Source: Micromonospora halotolerans
Lineage (GTDB): Bacteria; Actinomycetota; Actinomycetes; Mycobacteriales; Micromonosporaceae
DNA length: 64,000 bases
Direction of reading: 5' to 3'
NCBI RefSeq assembly: GCF_032108445.1
Contig: NZ_CP134876.1
Coordinates: 3,286,001-3,350,000, forward strand
This document shows positions 29,452-38,047 of this stretch, piece after piece. How positions within the stretch are numbered: position 1 is the stretch's first letter; each line of letters starts with the position of its first letter. The notes beneath the pieces are model-generated. The model was not told where the DNA came from, searched no databases, and saw nothing but the letters and a program-made list of their open reading frames with translations. The position numbers and the translations under genes were made by a program.

Positions 29452-29529
29452 ACGGGTGGGCCGGCCGGCGGAGGCGAGATCTCCACCAGCCAGCATAGGC
29501 GGCGCCGCCGGCCACCCGCACCGCCGCGG

Positions 29530-30201
29530 TCAGCCCGGCCCGTCCCCACCGGTACGCGGGCCGCCCCCCGGCCGGTCCGCCGCGTCGTCGACCGCCGGCA
29601 GTTCGCGGGTGGCCGGTCCGGCCGTGCCGTCCCGCTCGTCGCCGACGGCGGGTAGCTCGCGGGTGGCGGGCCCGGTCGTGCCGTCCGGCCCCTCGTCGAC
29701 GGCCGGCAGTTCGCGGGTGGCCGGCCCGGTTCCGCCGTCCGGCTCGCCCCCGGCGGCCGGCAGCTCGCGGGTCACGGGCTCGGCCGGCTCGACCGGGGAC
29801 AGTTCGCGGGTGGCCGGCTCGTCCGGAATCCCCGGCGTGGTCGGTGACCAGCGTGGTTCCTCGTCGAACGGGCGGTCCTCCCGGGCCGCGAGCGGCGCGT
29901 CGGTCACCGCGTCGGTGGCCCACTCGTCTGCCTCCGCACCGGCCGGAGTGGAGGCGGCCGGCGTGTCCGTCTCGTACGGGGCCGACAGGCTCGCCTCCGC
30001 CGGCGCCGGCTCGGTGTGCCGGCCCGAGCGCAGCGCGCCGACCAACCCGAGCAGTCCGATGAGGATCAGCGCGCCGGCCAGGAACCAGCCCACCGGCGGT
30101 AGCGCCAGCCCGAGGATCCGGGCCAGCAGCCACCAGGCGGACAGCCCGAGAAAGGCCAGCCCGAAGGCGAACGACACGATGTCGGTGCGGTGAGCCTTCA
30201 C
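29530..30201 (-). CDS. Two-helix membrane protein with TRELP repeat tail
   Basis: A 223-aa protein of unknown function. Two membrane helices occupy residues 9-56 (FAFGLAFLGLSAWWLLARIL and GWFLAGALILIGLLGLVGAL). The long acidic, Pro-rich tail contains five copies of a TREL motif (residues 128-205), three of them exact 18-residue units beginning (G/E)P(A/V)TRELPA. The GTG start overlaps the stop of the LiaF-like gene by 4 nt (GTGA), so the two are translationally coupled. A role with the PspC/LiaF protein in envelope stress is inferred. The repeated Thr could be a kinase target, but that is speculation. Confidence 0.75.
   Translation of the reverse strand: MKAHRTDIVSFAFGLAFLGLSAWWLLARILGLALPPVGWFLAGALILIGLLGLVGALRSGRHTEPAPAEASLSAPYETDTPAASTPAGAEADEWATDAVTDAPLAAREDRPFDEEPRWSPTTPGIPDEPATRELSPVEPAEPVTRELPAAGGEPDGGTGPATRELPAVDEGPDGTTGPATRELPAVGDERDGTAGPATRELPAVDDAADRPGGGPRTGGDGPG
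29587..29820 (-). repeat. 54-bp coding tandem repeats (TRELP units)
   Basis: Five units encoding TREL, with a 54-bp period in the three central copies, inside the two-helix membrane protein gene. The number of units may vary between strains. Confidence 0.75.
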
Positions 30202-32021
30202 CGGGTCACCTCCAGGTTTCCGGCGTTCACGTGGACCAGCAGACGCAGCGTGCCGCCGCCGCGGCCGTCCGGCCCGAGGTCGGTGTTCTCCCACTGGCGG
30301 CCGTTCAGCCCGCCGGTCCGCCGGCCGAAGACGGTGGCGTCACCTGCGTTCACGTCGGCCACGGTGGTGACGTCGACGTTCGGCGGCACGACCACCGTCG
30401 CCTTGCCGAAGTTGACCTCGACGGTCACCTGGGTGTCCTTCTTGTCGAAGTCGACCGCCCGCAGGTCGAGGACGGCGTCGCCGAAGTTGTTCTCGTACCG
30501 GTCGGCCAGGTCCCGGTAGTCCGCCGGGGCCCAGGTGACGTTCCCGTCGATCCCGCGGACCCGGTCGTAGGAGTCGGCGACGGTGGCGATGCCCAGCGCC
30601 GCCGCGGTCACCAGACCGAGTGCGATCAGCCAGCGGGCCCGGCCGAACCAGGTGCCCACGAGCAGCCCGAGCCCGATGGTGGCCAGCACCGCGGCGAAGT
30701 AGCCGGCCGCACCGACCGGGAACACGTCGAGCAGGTCGAGCATCGCCACCACGCCCAGCGCCAGGAAGATCAGCGAGAACGTGACCGCGCCGAGCGCGGA
30801 GCGCTCCTTCGGCCGCTTCGGCGGCCGGGCCGGGCGGGCCGGCGCGGGCGGGGCGGGCGGGGCCGACCCGGCGTACGGGCCGTGCGGGGCGAACGGCGGC
30901 CGGTAGCCGCCGGGCGGCAGTGGCGCGCCCACCGGGGCGGGCGGCGGCACGGCGACGGGCTCGGCGTAGGGACGGCCGCTCGTCGGCGCGGCGGACCACG
31001 CCGCCGTCGCCTCCGTGCCGGGCCACGCCTCGCCGGCCCGGCTGACCGGGACGGCCGGCGGCCGCGCCACGGTGGGCTCCGGCTCCGACCAGGCGGGCTG
31101 GGCGACGCTCGGCGCCGGCCAGCCGGCGGCGGGCACCGGCGCGGGCGGGTATCCCGGCTCGGGCCGGGCGGCCGGCGGGGCGGTGACCGGCTGTTCGTCG
31201 GACCACGGTGCCGGCGCGGCCTCGGCCGGCTCGTTCGACCACGGCGGCGCGGCCGCGGCCGGCGTGCCGGGCCAGGGCGCCGACGGGGTGGCCGGCGGGA
31301 CCGGTCCGGCGGCGGCCGAGACGTCGGGAGCGGGCGCGGCGGCCGGCGGCGCCGGCCAGGCCACCGGGGGCACCGGACCCGGCGGCGGGCCGGGGGGCGC
31401 GCCGGGCGCCGCCGTCCGGGTGGCCGGGCCGCGCTGGTCGCGGTTGAGCAGCAGCGCGCCGCCGATCAGGATCACCGCGCCGAGCAGGATCGCCCGGAAA
31501 CCGTTGGTGACGACGTAGCCGAAGCCGACCGCGACCACGATGCTGAGCACGATCACGGTGATCGGGGACATGCTGGACCGGCCGCGGCCGAGCATCGACT
31601 CCACCGGCGAGGCGGTGTCTCCCTCGCCGGGGATGATCAGCCACGCGGTGACGTAGACCAGGAGGCCGATGCCGCCGAAGAAGCCCAGCACGGCCAGGAG
31701 CACCCGCCACAGCACCGGGTCGGTGTTGGTGGCCCGGCCGATCGCCGCGCAGACGCCGGCCAGGTAGCGGCCCTCCCGGGGGCGGACCAGCCCGTACCGG
31801 GAGGTGAAGCCGGCGGCGCCGGGCGGTGGGGCGTACCCGGTGGGCGGCGGGTCGGCGAACGGCGTGCCGCCGGCGGGCGGTGGGCCCGGCGGCGGGGTGG
31901 ATCCGAACGGCGGGGGCGCCGTGGCGTCGGCGGCGGTGGGCGCCGCTCCCGGCGGGGGTGGCGGTGGCCCGTCCTGTGCTGCCGCCCCGGGGCGGGGCGG
32001 ACGGGCAGCGTCCTCGGTCAT
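30198..32021 (-). CDS. PspC-domain / LiaF-like envelope-stress membrane protein
   Basis: A 607-aa membrane protein. A Pro/Gly/Ala-rich N-terminus is followed by a PspC domain at about 75-135 (GLVRPREGRYLAGVCAAIGRATNTDPVLWRVLLAVL). Two more helices follow, then a long Pro/Ala-rich region (about 205-395). Three helices come next (ALGAVTFSLIFLALGVVAML onward), and the C-terminal region resembles the LiaF beta-domain (DYRDLADRYENNFGDAVLDL, VEVNFGKATVVVPPNVDV, NAGDATVFGRRTGGLN). LiaF inhibits the LiaS kinase in Firmicutes. A PspC histidine kinase and a NarL-type regulator are divergent from it, giving a LiaFSR-like set. ATG 32021 follows CGGAG. It carries the tandem CCCTGA site 48 bp upstream. Confidence 0.85.
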   Translation of the reverse strand: MTEDAARPPRPGAAAQDGPPPPPPGAAPTAADATAPPPFGSTPPPGPPPAGGTPFADPPPTGYAPPPGAAGFTSRYGLVRPREGRYLAGVCAAIGRATNTDPVLWRVLLAVLGFFGGIGLLVYVTAWLIIPGEGDTASPVESMLGRGRSSMSPITVIVLSIVVAVGFGYVVTNGFRAILLGAVILIGGALLLNRDQRGPATRTAAPGAPPGPPPGPVPPVAWPAPPAAAPAPDVSAAAGPVPPATPSAPWPGTPAAAAPPWSNEPAEAAPAPWSDEQPVTAPPAARPEPGYPPAPVPAAGWPAPSVAQPAWSEPEPTVARPPAVPVSRAGEAWPGTEATAAWSAAPTSGRPYAEPVAVPPPAPVGAPLPPGGYRPPFAPHGPYAGSAPPAPPAPARPARPPKRPKERSALGAVTFSLIFLALGVVAMLDLLDVFPVGAAGYFAAVLATIGLGLLVGTWFGRARWLIALGLVTAAALGIATVADSYDRVRGIDGNVTWAPADYRDLADRYENNFGDAVLDLRAVDFDKKDTQVTVEVNFGKATVVVPPNVDVTTVADVNAGDATVFGRRTGGLNGRQWENTDLGPDGRGGGTLRLLVHVNAGNLEVTR

Positions 32022-32068
32022 GACTCCGATCCTGCTGCCCGGGCCGCCCGATCGTCCTCAGGACCCGA

Positions 32069-32086
32069 CCCTGACCCCACCCTGAG
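32069..32086. promoter_or_regulatory. Tandem CCCTGA site in the LiaF/kinase divergent promoter
   Basis: CCCTGACCCCACCCTGAG: two CCCTGA units 11 bp apart, 48 bp from the LiaF-like start and 56 bp from the kinase start. It is identical to the site at 24698-24715 except in the 4-bp spacer. Confidence 0.55.
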
Positions 32087-32141
32087 ATCCCGGGGCCGAG
32101 GATGTCCGGGGCGTCCCCGTGGTCCGGGGCGGTCCGGACGT

Positions 32142-33452
32142 GTGACGATCGGTTCGTCGGCCGCCGCCGGCACACCGTCCGCGACCCGGGAGCCTCCGAT
32201 CAGCAGCACCGCGACCCCGCACCCACCGCGCCTCTACCGGGCCACCGAGCACCGGCTGGCCGCGGGGGTCGCCGCCGGTCTCGCCGAACACCTGGGCATC
32301 TCGGTGCTCCGGGTCCGGGTGGCGTTCATGGTGCTGCTCGGGCTGAGCGGGCTGGGGCTGCTGCTCTACGCGGCCTTCTGGGCGGTCGTCCCGCCCCGGC
32401 CCGGCGACACCGCCGTCCCGCCCCGCCGCGACGTCGCCCAGCTGCTGCCCTTCGTGGCGATCGGGCTGGGCGTGCTGCTGCTCCAGGTCGTCGCCTTCGA
32501 CTCGGTCGGCGCGGCCGGCACCGCCGGCTGGCTGGTCGCCATCATCGCGGTCGGCGCCGGCGTGATCTGGCACCAGTCCGCGCCGGAGCGCCGCCGGCAG
32601 TGGGGCGGCTCGATGGCGGTGCCCTGGCTGGGCGCGGTGGTGGAGGAGAGCGACCGGCGCGCGTTCGTGCTGCGCTTCATCGGCGGCGGGGTGCTCGTCG
32701 CGGTCGGCATCATCGGCGTGGCGGCGGTCTACTCGCCGGCGCAGAACTTCGACGCGGTGCTCAACGGCATCATCTTCGCGCTCGTCGGGCTGGCCGGCGT
32801 GGGCGTGGTGACCGGCCCGGTGCTCTGGCGCACCTGGAACCAGCTCCGCTCGGAGCGCGAGGCGCGGATCCGGGAGCAGGAGCGGGCCGAGCTGGCCGCC
32901 ATGGTGCACGACCAGGTGCTGCACACCCTCGCCCTGATCCAGCGCAACGCCGCCGACGTCAAGACGGTGCAGCGGCTGGCCCGGGGCCAGGAGCGGTCGC
33001 TGCGGAACTGGCTCTACAAGCCGGCCGCCTCGCCGACCGAGCGCTTCGCGGCCGCCCTGGAGCAGGCCGCCGCCGAGGTGGAGGACACCTTCGCGATCAC
33101 GGTGGAGACTGTGGTGGTCGGCGACCGGGAGACCGACGAACGGGTCGGGGCGCTGGTCGCCGCGGCCCGGGAGGCGCTGGTCAACGCGGCGCGGCACGCC
33201 GAGGTCCGCACCGTCTCGCTCTACGCCGAGGTGGAGCCGGAGCAGGTGAGCGCCTTCATCCGGGACCGGGGCAAGGGCTTCGACCCGGATACCGTGGAGG
33301 ATCACCGGCACGGGGTCCGGGGTTCGATCATCGGACGGATGAAGCGGCACGGCGGCCGGGCGGAGATCAGGTCCGAGCCGGGAGAGGGGACCGAGGTCCG
33401 GCTGATCCTGCCGATCAGCGGCTCGGGCTCCACGGCGGAAAGGGACAGATGA
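32142..33452 (+). CDS. PspC-domain sensor histidine kinase (LiaS/DesK type)
   Basis: A 436-aa kinase. The N-terminal PspC domain is at about 30-90 (RLYRATEHRLAAGVAAGLAEHLGISVLRVRVAFMVLLG), followed by further membrane helices to about residue 225. A short linker leads to a HisKA_3-type H-box, AAMVHDQVLHTLALI, with His256 as phosphate acceptor. The HATPase domain has EALVNAARHA and DRGKGFD, and GSIIGRMKRHGGRAEIRSEPGEGTEV. The GTG at 32142 is the best start, with only a modest ribosome site. It overlaps the downstream response regulator by 4 nt (ATGA), so the two are coupled. Envelope-stress sensing is inferred from the PspC domain and the LiaF-like neighbour. Confidence 0.9.
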   Translation: MTIGSSAAAGTPSATREPPISSTATPHPPRLYRATEHRLAAGVAAGLAEHLGISVLRVRVAFMVLLGLSGLGLLLYAAFWAVVPPRPGDTAVPPRRDVAQLLPFVAIGLGVLLLQVVAFDSVGAAGTAGWLVAIIAVGAGVIWHQSAPERRRQWGGSMAVPWLGAVVEESDRRAFVLRFIGGGVLVAVGIIGVAAVYSPAQNFDAVLNGIIFALVGLAGVGVVTGPVLWRTWNQLRSEREARIREQERAELAAMVHDQVLHTLALIQRNAADVKTVQRLARGQERSLRNWLYKPAASPTERFAAALEQAAAEVEDTFAITVETVVVGDRETDERVGALVAAAREALVNAARHAEVRTVSLYAEVEPEQVSAFIRDRGKGFDPDTVEDHRHGVRGSIIGRMKRHGGRAEIRSEPGEGTEVRLILPISGSGSTAERDR

Positions 33453-34135
33453 CCATGGTCGAGCAGGGACCGGTCGAGGGCGCGGCGCCCCGGGACGGGC
33501 GGCTGCGGGTGTTCCTCGTGGACGACCACGCGATGTTCCGGGCCGGCGTCCGCGCCGAGCTCGGCGCGCGCGTCGAGGTGGTGGGCGAGGCCAGCACGGT
33601 GGCGGAGGCGGTCAGCCGGATCGCGGCGATGCAGCCGGACGTGGTGCTGCTCGACGTGCACATGCCCGACGGCGGCGGCCGGGCGGTGCTGGAGGCGATG
33701 CGGCGTACGCACCCGCAGGTGCGGTTCCTCGCGCTGAGCGTGTCCGACGCCGCCGAGGACGTGATCGGGCTGATCCGGGCGGGTGCCCGGGGCTACGTCA
33801 CGAAGACCATCTCGCCGGAGGAGCTGACCGACGCCATCCGGCGGGTGGCCGACGGGGACGCGGTGTTCAGCCCCCGGCTGGCCGGGTTCGTGCTGGACGC
33901 CTTCGCGGCCCGGCCGGACGCGCCGGTGGCCGACCCCGAGCTGGACCAGCTGACCAACCGGGAGCGCGAGGTGCTCCGGCTGCTCGCCCGGGGATACGCG
34001 TACAAGGAGATCGCCCGGGAGCTGTACATCTCGATCAAGACGGTCGAGACGCACGTCTCCAACGTGCTGCGCAAGCTGCAGATGTCCAACCGGTACGAGC
34101 TGTCGCGCTGGGCCGCCGACCGCCGCCTGGTCTGA
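33449..34135 (+). CDS. NarL/LuxR-type response regulator (LiaR-like)
   Basis: A 228-aa response regulator. The receiver has the acidic pair in VFLVDDHAMFRAGV, phosphoacceptor Asp69 in VVLLDVHMPDGGG and the conserved lysine in GYVTKTISPEE. The LuxR helix-turn-helix is LTNREREVLRLLARGYAYKEIARELYISIKTVETHVSNVLRKL. It is the cognate partner of the upstream PspC kinase (overlap ATGA). Its probable targets are the two operons that carry the tandem CCCTGA site, including the divergent LiaF-like gene. Confidence 0.94.
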   Translation: MTMVEQGPVEGAAPRDGRLRVFLVDDHAMFRAGVRAELGARVEVVGEASTVAEAVSRIAAMQPDVVLLDVHMPDGGGRAVLEAMRRTHPQVRFLALSVSDAAEDVIGLIRAGARGYVTKTISPEELTDAIRRVADGDAVFSPRLAGFVLDAFAARPDAPVADPELDQLTNREREVLRLLARGYAYKEIARELYISIKTVETHVSNVLRKLQMSNRYELSRWAADRRLV

Positions 34136-34162
34136 CCGTTCCGCCGGGGCCGGCCCGGGGCG

Positions 34163-34898
34163 TCACTCCGTGCGCAGCACGGTGAACGCCTCGGCCAGCC
34201 GCCCGGACGGGAGGCCGGCGTTGTCGGCCACCGTGGTGAGCCGGTCCCGGATCCAGGTCGGCACGTCCAGGTGGGCGGTCTGCGACCGGTGCGCCTCCAT
34301 CGCGGCGATCTTGCGGTCGATCTGGTCGGTCACGTCGACGGCGTGGTCCGGGCCGGGCCCGCCGGCGTACCAGATCTCCCGGACCACCCACGGCTCCAGC
34401 CCCTCGTCGAGCAGTTCGGGGAAGGCGAAGGGGTTGCGGGAGTCGGGGTAGACGGCGCAGGTGGCCGCCTCGCCGACGGCCAGGTGGTCGGGGTGGCTCG
34501 GGCCGGTCAGGTGCTCCCAGCGCCGCAAGCGGCGAGCTGGTGAGCACGCGATCGGGCCGGAACCGGCGGATCGCGACGCTGATCTGCCGGCGCAGCGCCA
34601 GGCTGGCGGTGAGGATGCCGTCGGTGTGGCCGTCGAGGAAGTCGACCCGGTGCACGCCGACCGCGGCGGCCGCGGCCCGCTGCTCCGCCTCCCGCCGGGC
34701 CGGCATCTCCGCGCGTGGTGTGTCATCGAAGCCGCCGGAGTCTCCCCGGGTGGCGATGAGGTAGGCCACCTCGATACCCTCATCCACCCAGCCGGCTATG
34801 GTGCCCGCACAGCCGAAGTCGACATCATCCGGATGGGCAAAAACTGCGAGGGCTCGACGGACGTCGGGCAGGGCTGGAGCGGACGCAGGGAAGCTCAC
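34163..34898 (-). pseudogene. PIG-L family deacetylase, frameshifted
   Basis: A zinc-dependent deacetylase of the MshB/PIG-L family, split by a frameshift. From GTG 34898, frame 1 reads the metal motif AHPDD and runs to RVLTSSP. Family sequence then continues in another frame: RRWEHLTGPSHPDHLAVGEAA ... AEAFTVLRTE, ending at 34163. Removing one A from the AA at 34527-34528 restores a single frame (SSPLRRWEHLTG). The repaired protein would have about 244 aa, and the HPDH motif is intact. Either the gene is a recent pseudogene or the base is a sequencing error. Without the fix, frame 1 would overrun the response-regulator gene. Confidence 0.82.
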
Positions 34899-35329
34899 AG
34901 CGCCGAGCCTACGCGGGTGACCTCGCCCCATCTGGCCGTGTCGTACCTGTTCAGAGCGGTCCGATCCACGCCTTTCATGATCTTTTCTCAAGTATCGGCA
35001 ACGTGGCGACCAACTAACGTCTTGATAACGGCACCTTCACGCAAAGGGCCGGTGGGTGTCACAGTGGCAACACCTCACCCCCCGGTGTGAGGCACCCCGT
35101 CGGGCACGCCGACCACGTGACGCCGCCTCCGAGCGCCGGCGCGTGGCTGACGACCCTGCGCGGTGTCCTCGTCGAAGGGTGTGGCGCCCGGCGGATCGGT
35201 ACCCCTGGGGGTGTCCCGAATTCCTCTGCGGTAACCGGCGACCTGTGGTTCGGGTCGTCGGCGGTGTCACCCCCCACACGTGCGTGAAACCCACGACGGA
35301 ACCAGGTTAGAAAGAGGAGGCCCCTCGGA
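34899..35329. other. Divergent intergenic region PIG-L / oppA
   Basis: It holds a TAGGCT hexamer (34906-34911, minus strand) 7 nt before the PIG-L GTG. An AT-rich stretch at 34972-35032 includes TAACGT (35015-35020) and probably belongs to the oppA promoter. A small hairpin CCTCAC/GTGAGG lies at 35073-35092. The oppA ribosome site AGGAGG is just before 35330. I see no gene in it. Confidence 0.5.
34906..34911 (-). promoter_or_regulatory. -10 hexamer of PIG-L gene (leaderless start)
   Basis: On the minus strand TAGGCT lies 7 nt before the GTG at 34898. Confidence 0.4.
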
Positions 35330-36973
35330 ATGAGAGTCTCGAAGCGGGCGAGCGGCGCGCTCGCGGTGGGCGCGGCACTCGCGCTCATCGCGTCCGGCTG
35401 CTCCAGCGGCAACGACGACGGTGGCGACGCCGGCGCCAGCAAGGACGGCGCGATCGTCATCGACGGCACCCAGCCGGAGAACCCCCTGGTTCCGGCGAAC
35501 ACCACCGAGACCGGTGGCGGCAAGATCATCGACTGGGTCTGGAGCGGCCTGGTCGAGTACCCCAACAACGGTGGGGCGCCGCAGAACCTGCTGGCCGAGT
35601 CGATCGAGACGAGCGACTCGAAGGTGTTCAAGATCAAGATCAAGCAGAACACCAAGTTCCACGACGGCACCACCGTCAAGGCCGAGAGCTTCGTCAAGGC
35701 CTGGAACTGGGCGGCGTACGGCCCGAACGGCGCGCAGAACGCCTCGTTCTTCTCCGACATCCAGGGCTTCGCCGACACCTACACCGAGGACCCGGACGGC
35801 CCGGACGGCCCGAAGAAGGCTCCCGAGCCGAAGGCCAAGGAGCTCTCCGGCCTCAAGGTCATCGACGACTGGAACTTCGAGGTCACGCTCTCCGCGCCGA
35901 CCGCCGTGTTCCCGACCAAGCTCGGCTACAGCGCCTTCATGCCGCTGCCGGACGCCTTCTTCTCCACCACCCCGGCGGAGTTCGGCAAGAAGCCGATCGG
36001 TAACGGCCCGGTCAAGCTCGTCTCCTGGCAGGACGATGTCGAGCTGAAGCTCACCCGCTTCGACGACTACAGCCTGCGCGACAAGATGAAGATCAAGGAC
36101 GTCACCGTCAAGATCTACCAGGACGACACGGCGGCCTACAACGACCTGCTCGCCGGCAACCTGGACTTCCAGCAGCAGGTCCCGGTCTCGTCGCTGGCCG
36201 GTGACAAGTGGAAGACCGACCTGGGCGAGCGGGCCATCCAGACGACGATCCCGTCGAACGGCATCATCGCCTTCCCGATCTACGACAAGCGGTTCCAGAA
36301 CAAGGACCTGCGTCGCGCCATCTCCCTGTCGATCAACCGGCAGGAGGTCACCGACAAGATCTTCTTCGGTAACCGCAAGCCGGCCGACAGCTGGGCCAAC
36401 CCGCTGACCCCGGGCTCGACGCCGGGCGACTGCACCGCCTGCAAGTTCGACCCGACCGAGGCCAAGCGGCTGCTCCAGCAGGCCGGTGGCTTCCAGGGCA
36501 AGCTGACCCTGTCGTACAACGCGGACGCCAGCCACAAGGAGTGGATGGAGGCCGTCGCCCAGCAGATCAAGACCAACCTGAACATCGACGCGGTCGCCGT
36601 CGGTGTGCCGACCTTCGCGGTCTTCCGGGCCAACATCAACGCCTACAAGATGACCGGCATGTACCGCGCCGGCTGGCAGCAGGACTACCCGGACGTGGAG
36701 AACTGGATCAACCCGCTCTACGTCACCGGTGGTTCCTCGAACGACGGCAAGTACAGCAACCCGCAGGTGGACGCCCTCGCCAAGGAGGCCTCCGCGGCCC
36801 CCAGCCTCGAGGAGGCCCACAAGAAGTTCGCCGAGGCCGTCAAGCTGATCGACCAGGACGTCCCGGCAATTCCGATCTACTTCAGCGGCGAGCAGTCCGG
36901 CCACTCGGAGAAGATCAAGAAGATTGAGCTGACCAACGTCGGCGAGCTCGACATCACCTCGGTCGAGCTCTGA
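35330..36973 (+). CDS. oppA: Oligopeptide ABC transporter substrate-binding lipoprotein
   Basis: A family-5 solute-binding protein (547 aa), anchored outside the membrane, which captures peptides for the OppBCDF importer. A lipoprotein signal ends at Cys24 (ALIASGC), followed by a Gly/Asp linker. The domain has the family landmarks GGKIIDWVWSGLVEYPNN, FKIKIKQNTKFHDGTTVKAESFV and KRFQNKDLRRAISLSINRQEV. It heads the oppABCDF operon; a large hairpin separates it from oppB, so OppA is probably made in excess. ATG follows GAGGAGG. A paralogous dpp operon lies at the other end of the window. Confidence 0.95.
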   Translation: MRVSKRASGALAVGAALALIASGCSSGNDDGGDAGASKDGAIVIDGTQPENPLVPANTTETGGGKIIDWVWSGLVEYPNNGGAPQNLLAESIETSDSKVFKIKIKQNTKFHDGTTVKAESFVKAWNWAAYGPNGAQNASFFSDIQGFADTYTEDPDGPDGPKKAPEPKAKELSGLKVIDDWNFEVTLSAPTAVFPTKLGYSAFMPLPDAFFSTTPAEFGKKPIGNGPVKLVSWQDDVELKLTRFDDYSLRDKMKIKDVTVKIYQDDTAAYNDLLAGNLDFQQQVPVSSLAGDKWKTDLGERAIQTTIPSNGIIAFPIYDKRFQNKDLRRAISLSINRQEVTDKIFFGNRKPADSWANPLTPGSTPGDCTACKFDPTEAKRLLQQAGGFQGKLTLSYNADASHKEWMEAVAQQIKTNLNIDAVAVGVPTFAVFRANINAYKMTGMYRAGWQQDYPDVENWINPLYVTGGSSNDGKYSNPQVDALAKEASAAPSLEEAHKKFAEAVKLIDQDVPAIPIYFSGEQSGHSEKIKKIELTNVGELDITSVEL

Positions 36974-36975
36974 TC

Positions 36976-37033
36976 CGAACGGTCTGACCCCGGGTCGGGC
37001 TCGCCTACCGGTGAGCCCGACCCGGGGCCGTTC
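36976..37033 (+). terminator. Intercistronic hairpin oppA-oppB
   Basis: A 15-bp stem (36988-37002 with 37013-37027), extended by an outer GAACGG/CCGTTC pairing (36976-36981 with 37028-37033). It lies directly after the oppA stop and probably limits read-through or stabilises oppA mRNA. Confidence 0.75.
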
Positions 37034-37120
37034 CGCGAGGGGGTGTACAACAAACCCCTCGCACGTTGTCACCATCCGTGTCGGCCGTCCGACGCGCCCT
37101 CTTGTCAGGAGGACCACCCC

Positions 37121-38047
37121 ATGGGCCGTTATCTGTTGAGACGGCTGCTGCAACTCGTGCCGGTGTTCATCGGCACGACGTTCCTGATCTACTGGCTCGT
37201 CTGGTCGGTGCCGGGCGACCCCTTCGCCGGCAAGTGCGGCGACCGCGGTTGCCCGCCGAACTACCGGGCCATGATGACCGAGAAGTACCATCTCGACGAT
37301 TCGATCTGGGTGCAGTACGCCAGCTACATGAAGAACCTCTTCCAGGGCGACTTCGGTATCACGTTCGGCGGTCGCGAGATCAGCGACATCATCACCACGT
37401 CGTACCCGAACACCCTGAAGCTGGCGGTCGTCGCGCTCGCCATCGAGGCCGTCATCGGTCTCGGCGCGGGCGTCCTGACCGGTCTCCGGCGCAACGGCTT
37501 CCTGGACAACCTGGTCCTCGTCTCGTCGCTCTTCCTGATCGCGCTGCCGGTCTTCGTCATCGGCTTCGTGCTCCAGTGGTTCCTCGGCGTCAAGTGGGGC
37601 ATCATCACCCCGACCGTGTCCAACGAGATGCGGTTCAGCGAGCTGATCGTGCCGGGCTTCGTGCTGGGCAGCGCCTCGACGGCGTACATCGCGCGGGTGG
37701 CGCGGACCAGCATCGCGGAGAACCGGCGCGCCGACTACGTCCGCACCGCCATCGCCAAGGGCCTGCCCATGCGCCGGGTCGTCGGCGTGCACCTGCTGCG
37801 CAACTCGCTCATCCCGGTGGTCACCCTGCTGGGCACCGACCTCGGCGCCCTCATGGGTGGCGCCATCATCACCGAGGGCATCTTCGGCATCAACGGCATC
37901 GGCCGGCAGGTGCTCCGGGCGATCGTCACCAAGGAAAGCGCTACCGTTGTCGGCATCGTGGTGGTGCTGGTGGTCGTCTATCTCGTGATGAACCTGCTGG
38001 TGGACCTGCTCTACGCCGCCCTGGACCCGAGGATCCGCTATGAGTGA
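37121..38047 (+). CDS. oppB: Oligopeptide ABC transporter permease OppB
   Basis: A 308-aa inner-membrane permease with six helices. It begins MGRYLLRRLLQLVPVFIGTTFLIYWLVW and has the EAA loop VRTAIAKGLPMRRVVGVHLLRNSLIPVVT that docks the ATPases. The ATG at 37121 has AGGAGG 8 nt upstream. Its last 8 bp overlap oppC, coupling translation. It forms the translocation channel with OppC. Confidence 0.95.
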   Translation: MGRYLLRRLLQLVPVFIGTTFLIYWLVWSVPGDPFAGKCGDRGCPPNYRAMMTEKYHLDDSIWVQYASYMKNLFQGDFGITFGGREISDIITTSYPNTLKLAVVALAIEAVIGLGAGVLTGLRRNGFLDNLVLVSSLFLIALPVFVIGFVLQWFLGVKWGIITPTVSNEMRFSELIVPGFVLGSASTAYIARVARTSIAENRRADYVRTAIAKGLPMRRVVGVHLLRNSLIPVVTLLGTDLGALMGGAIITEGIFGINGIGRQVLRAIVTKESATVVGIVVVLVVVYLVMNLLVDLLYAALDPRIRYE

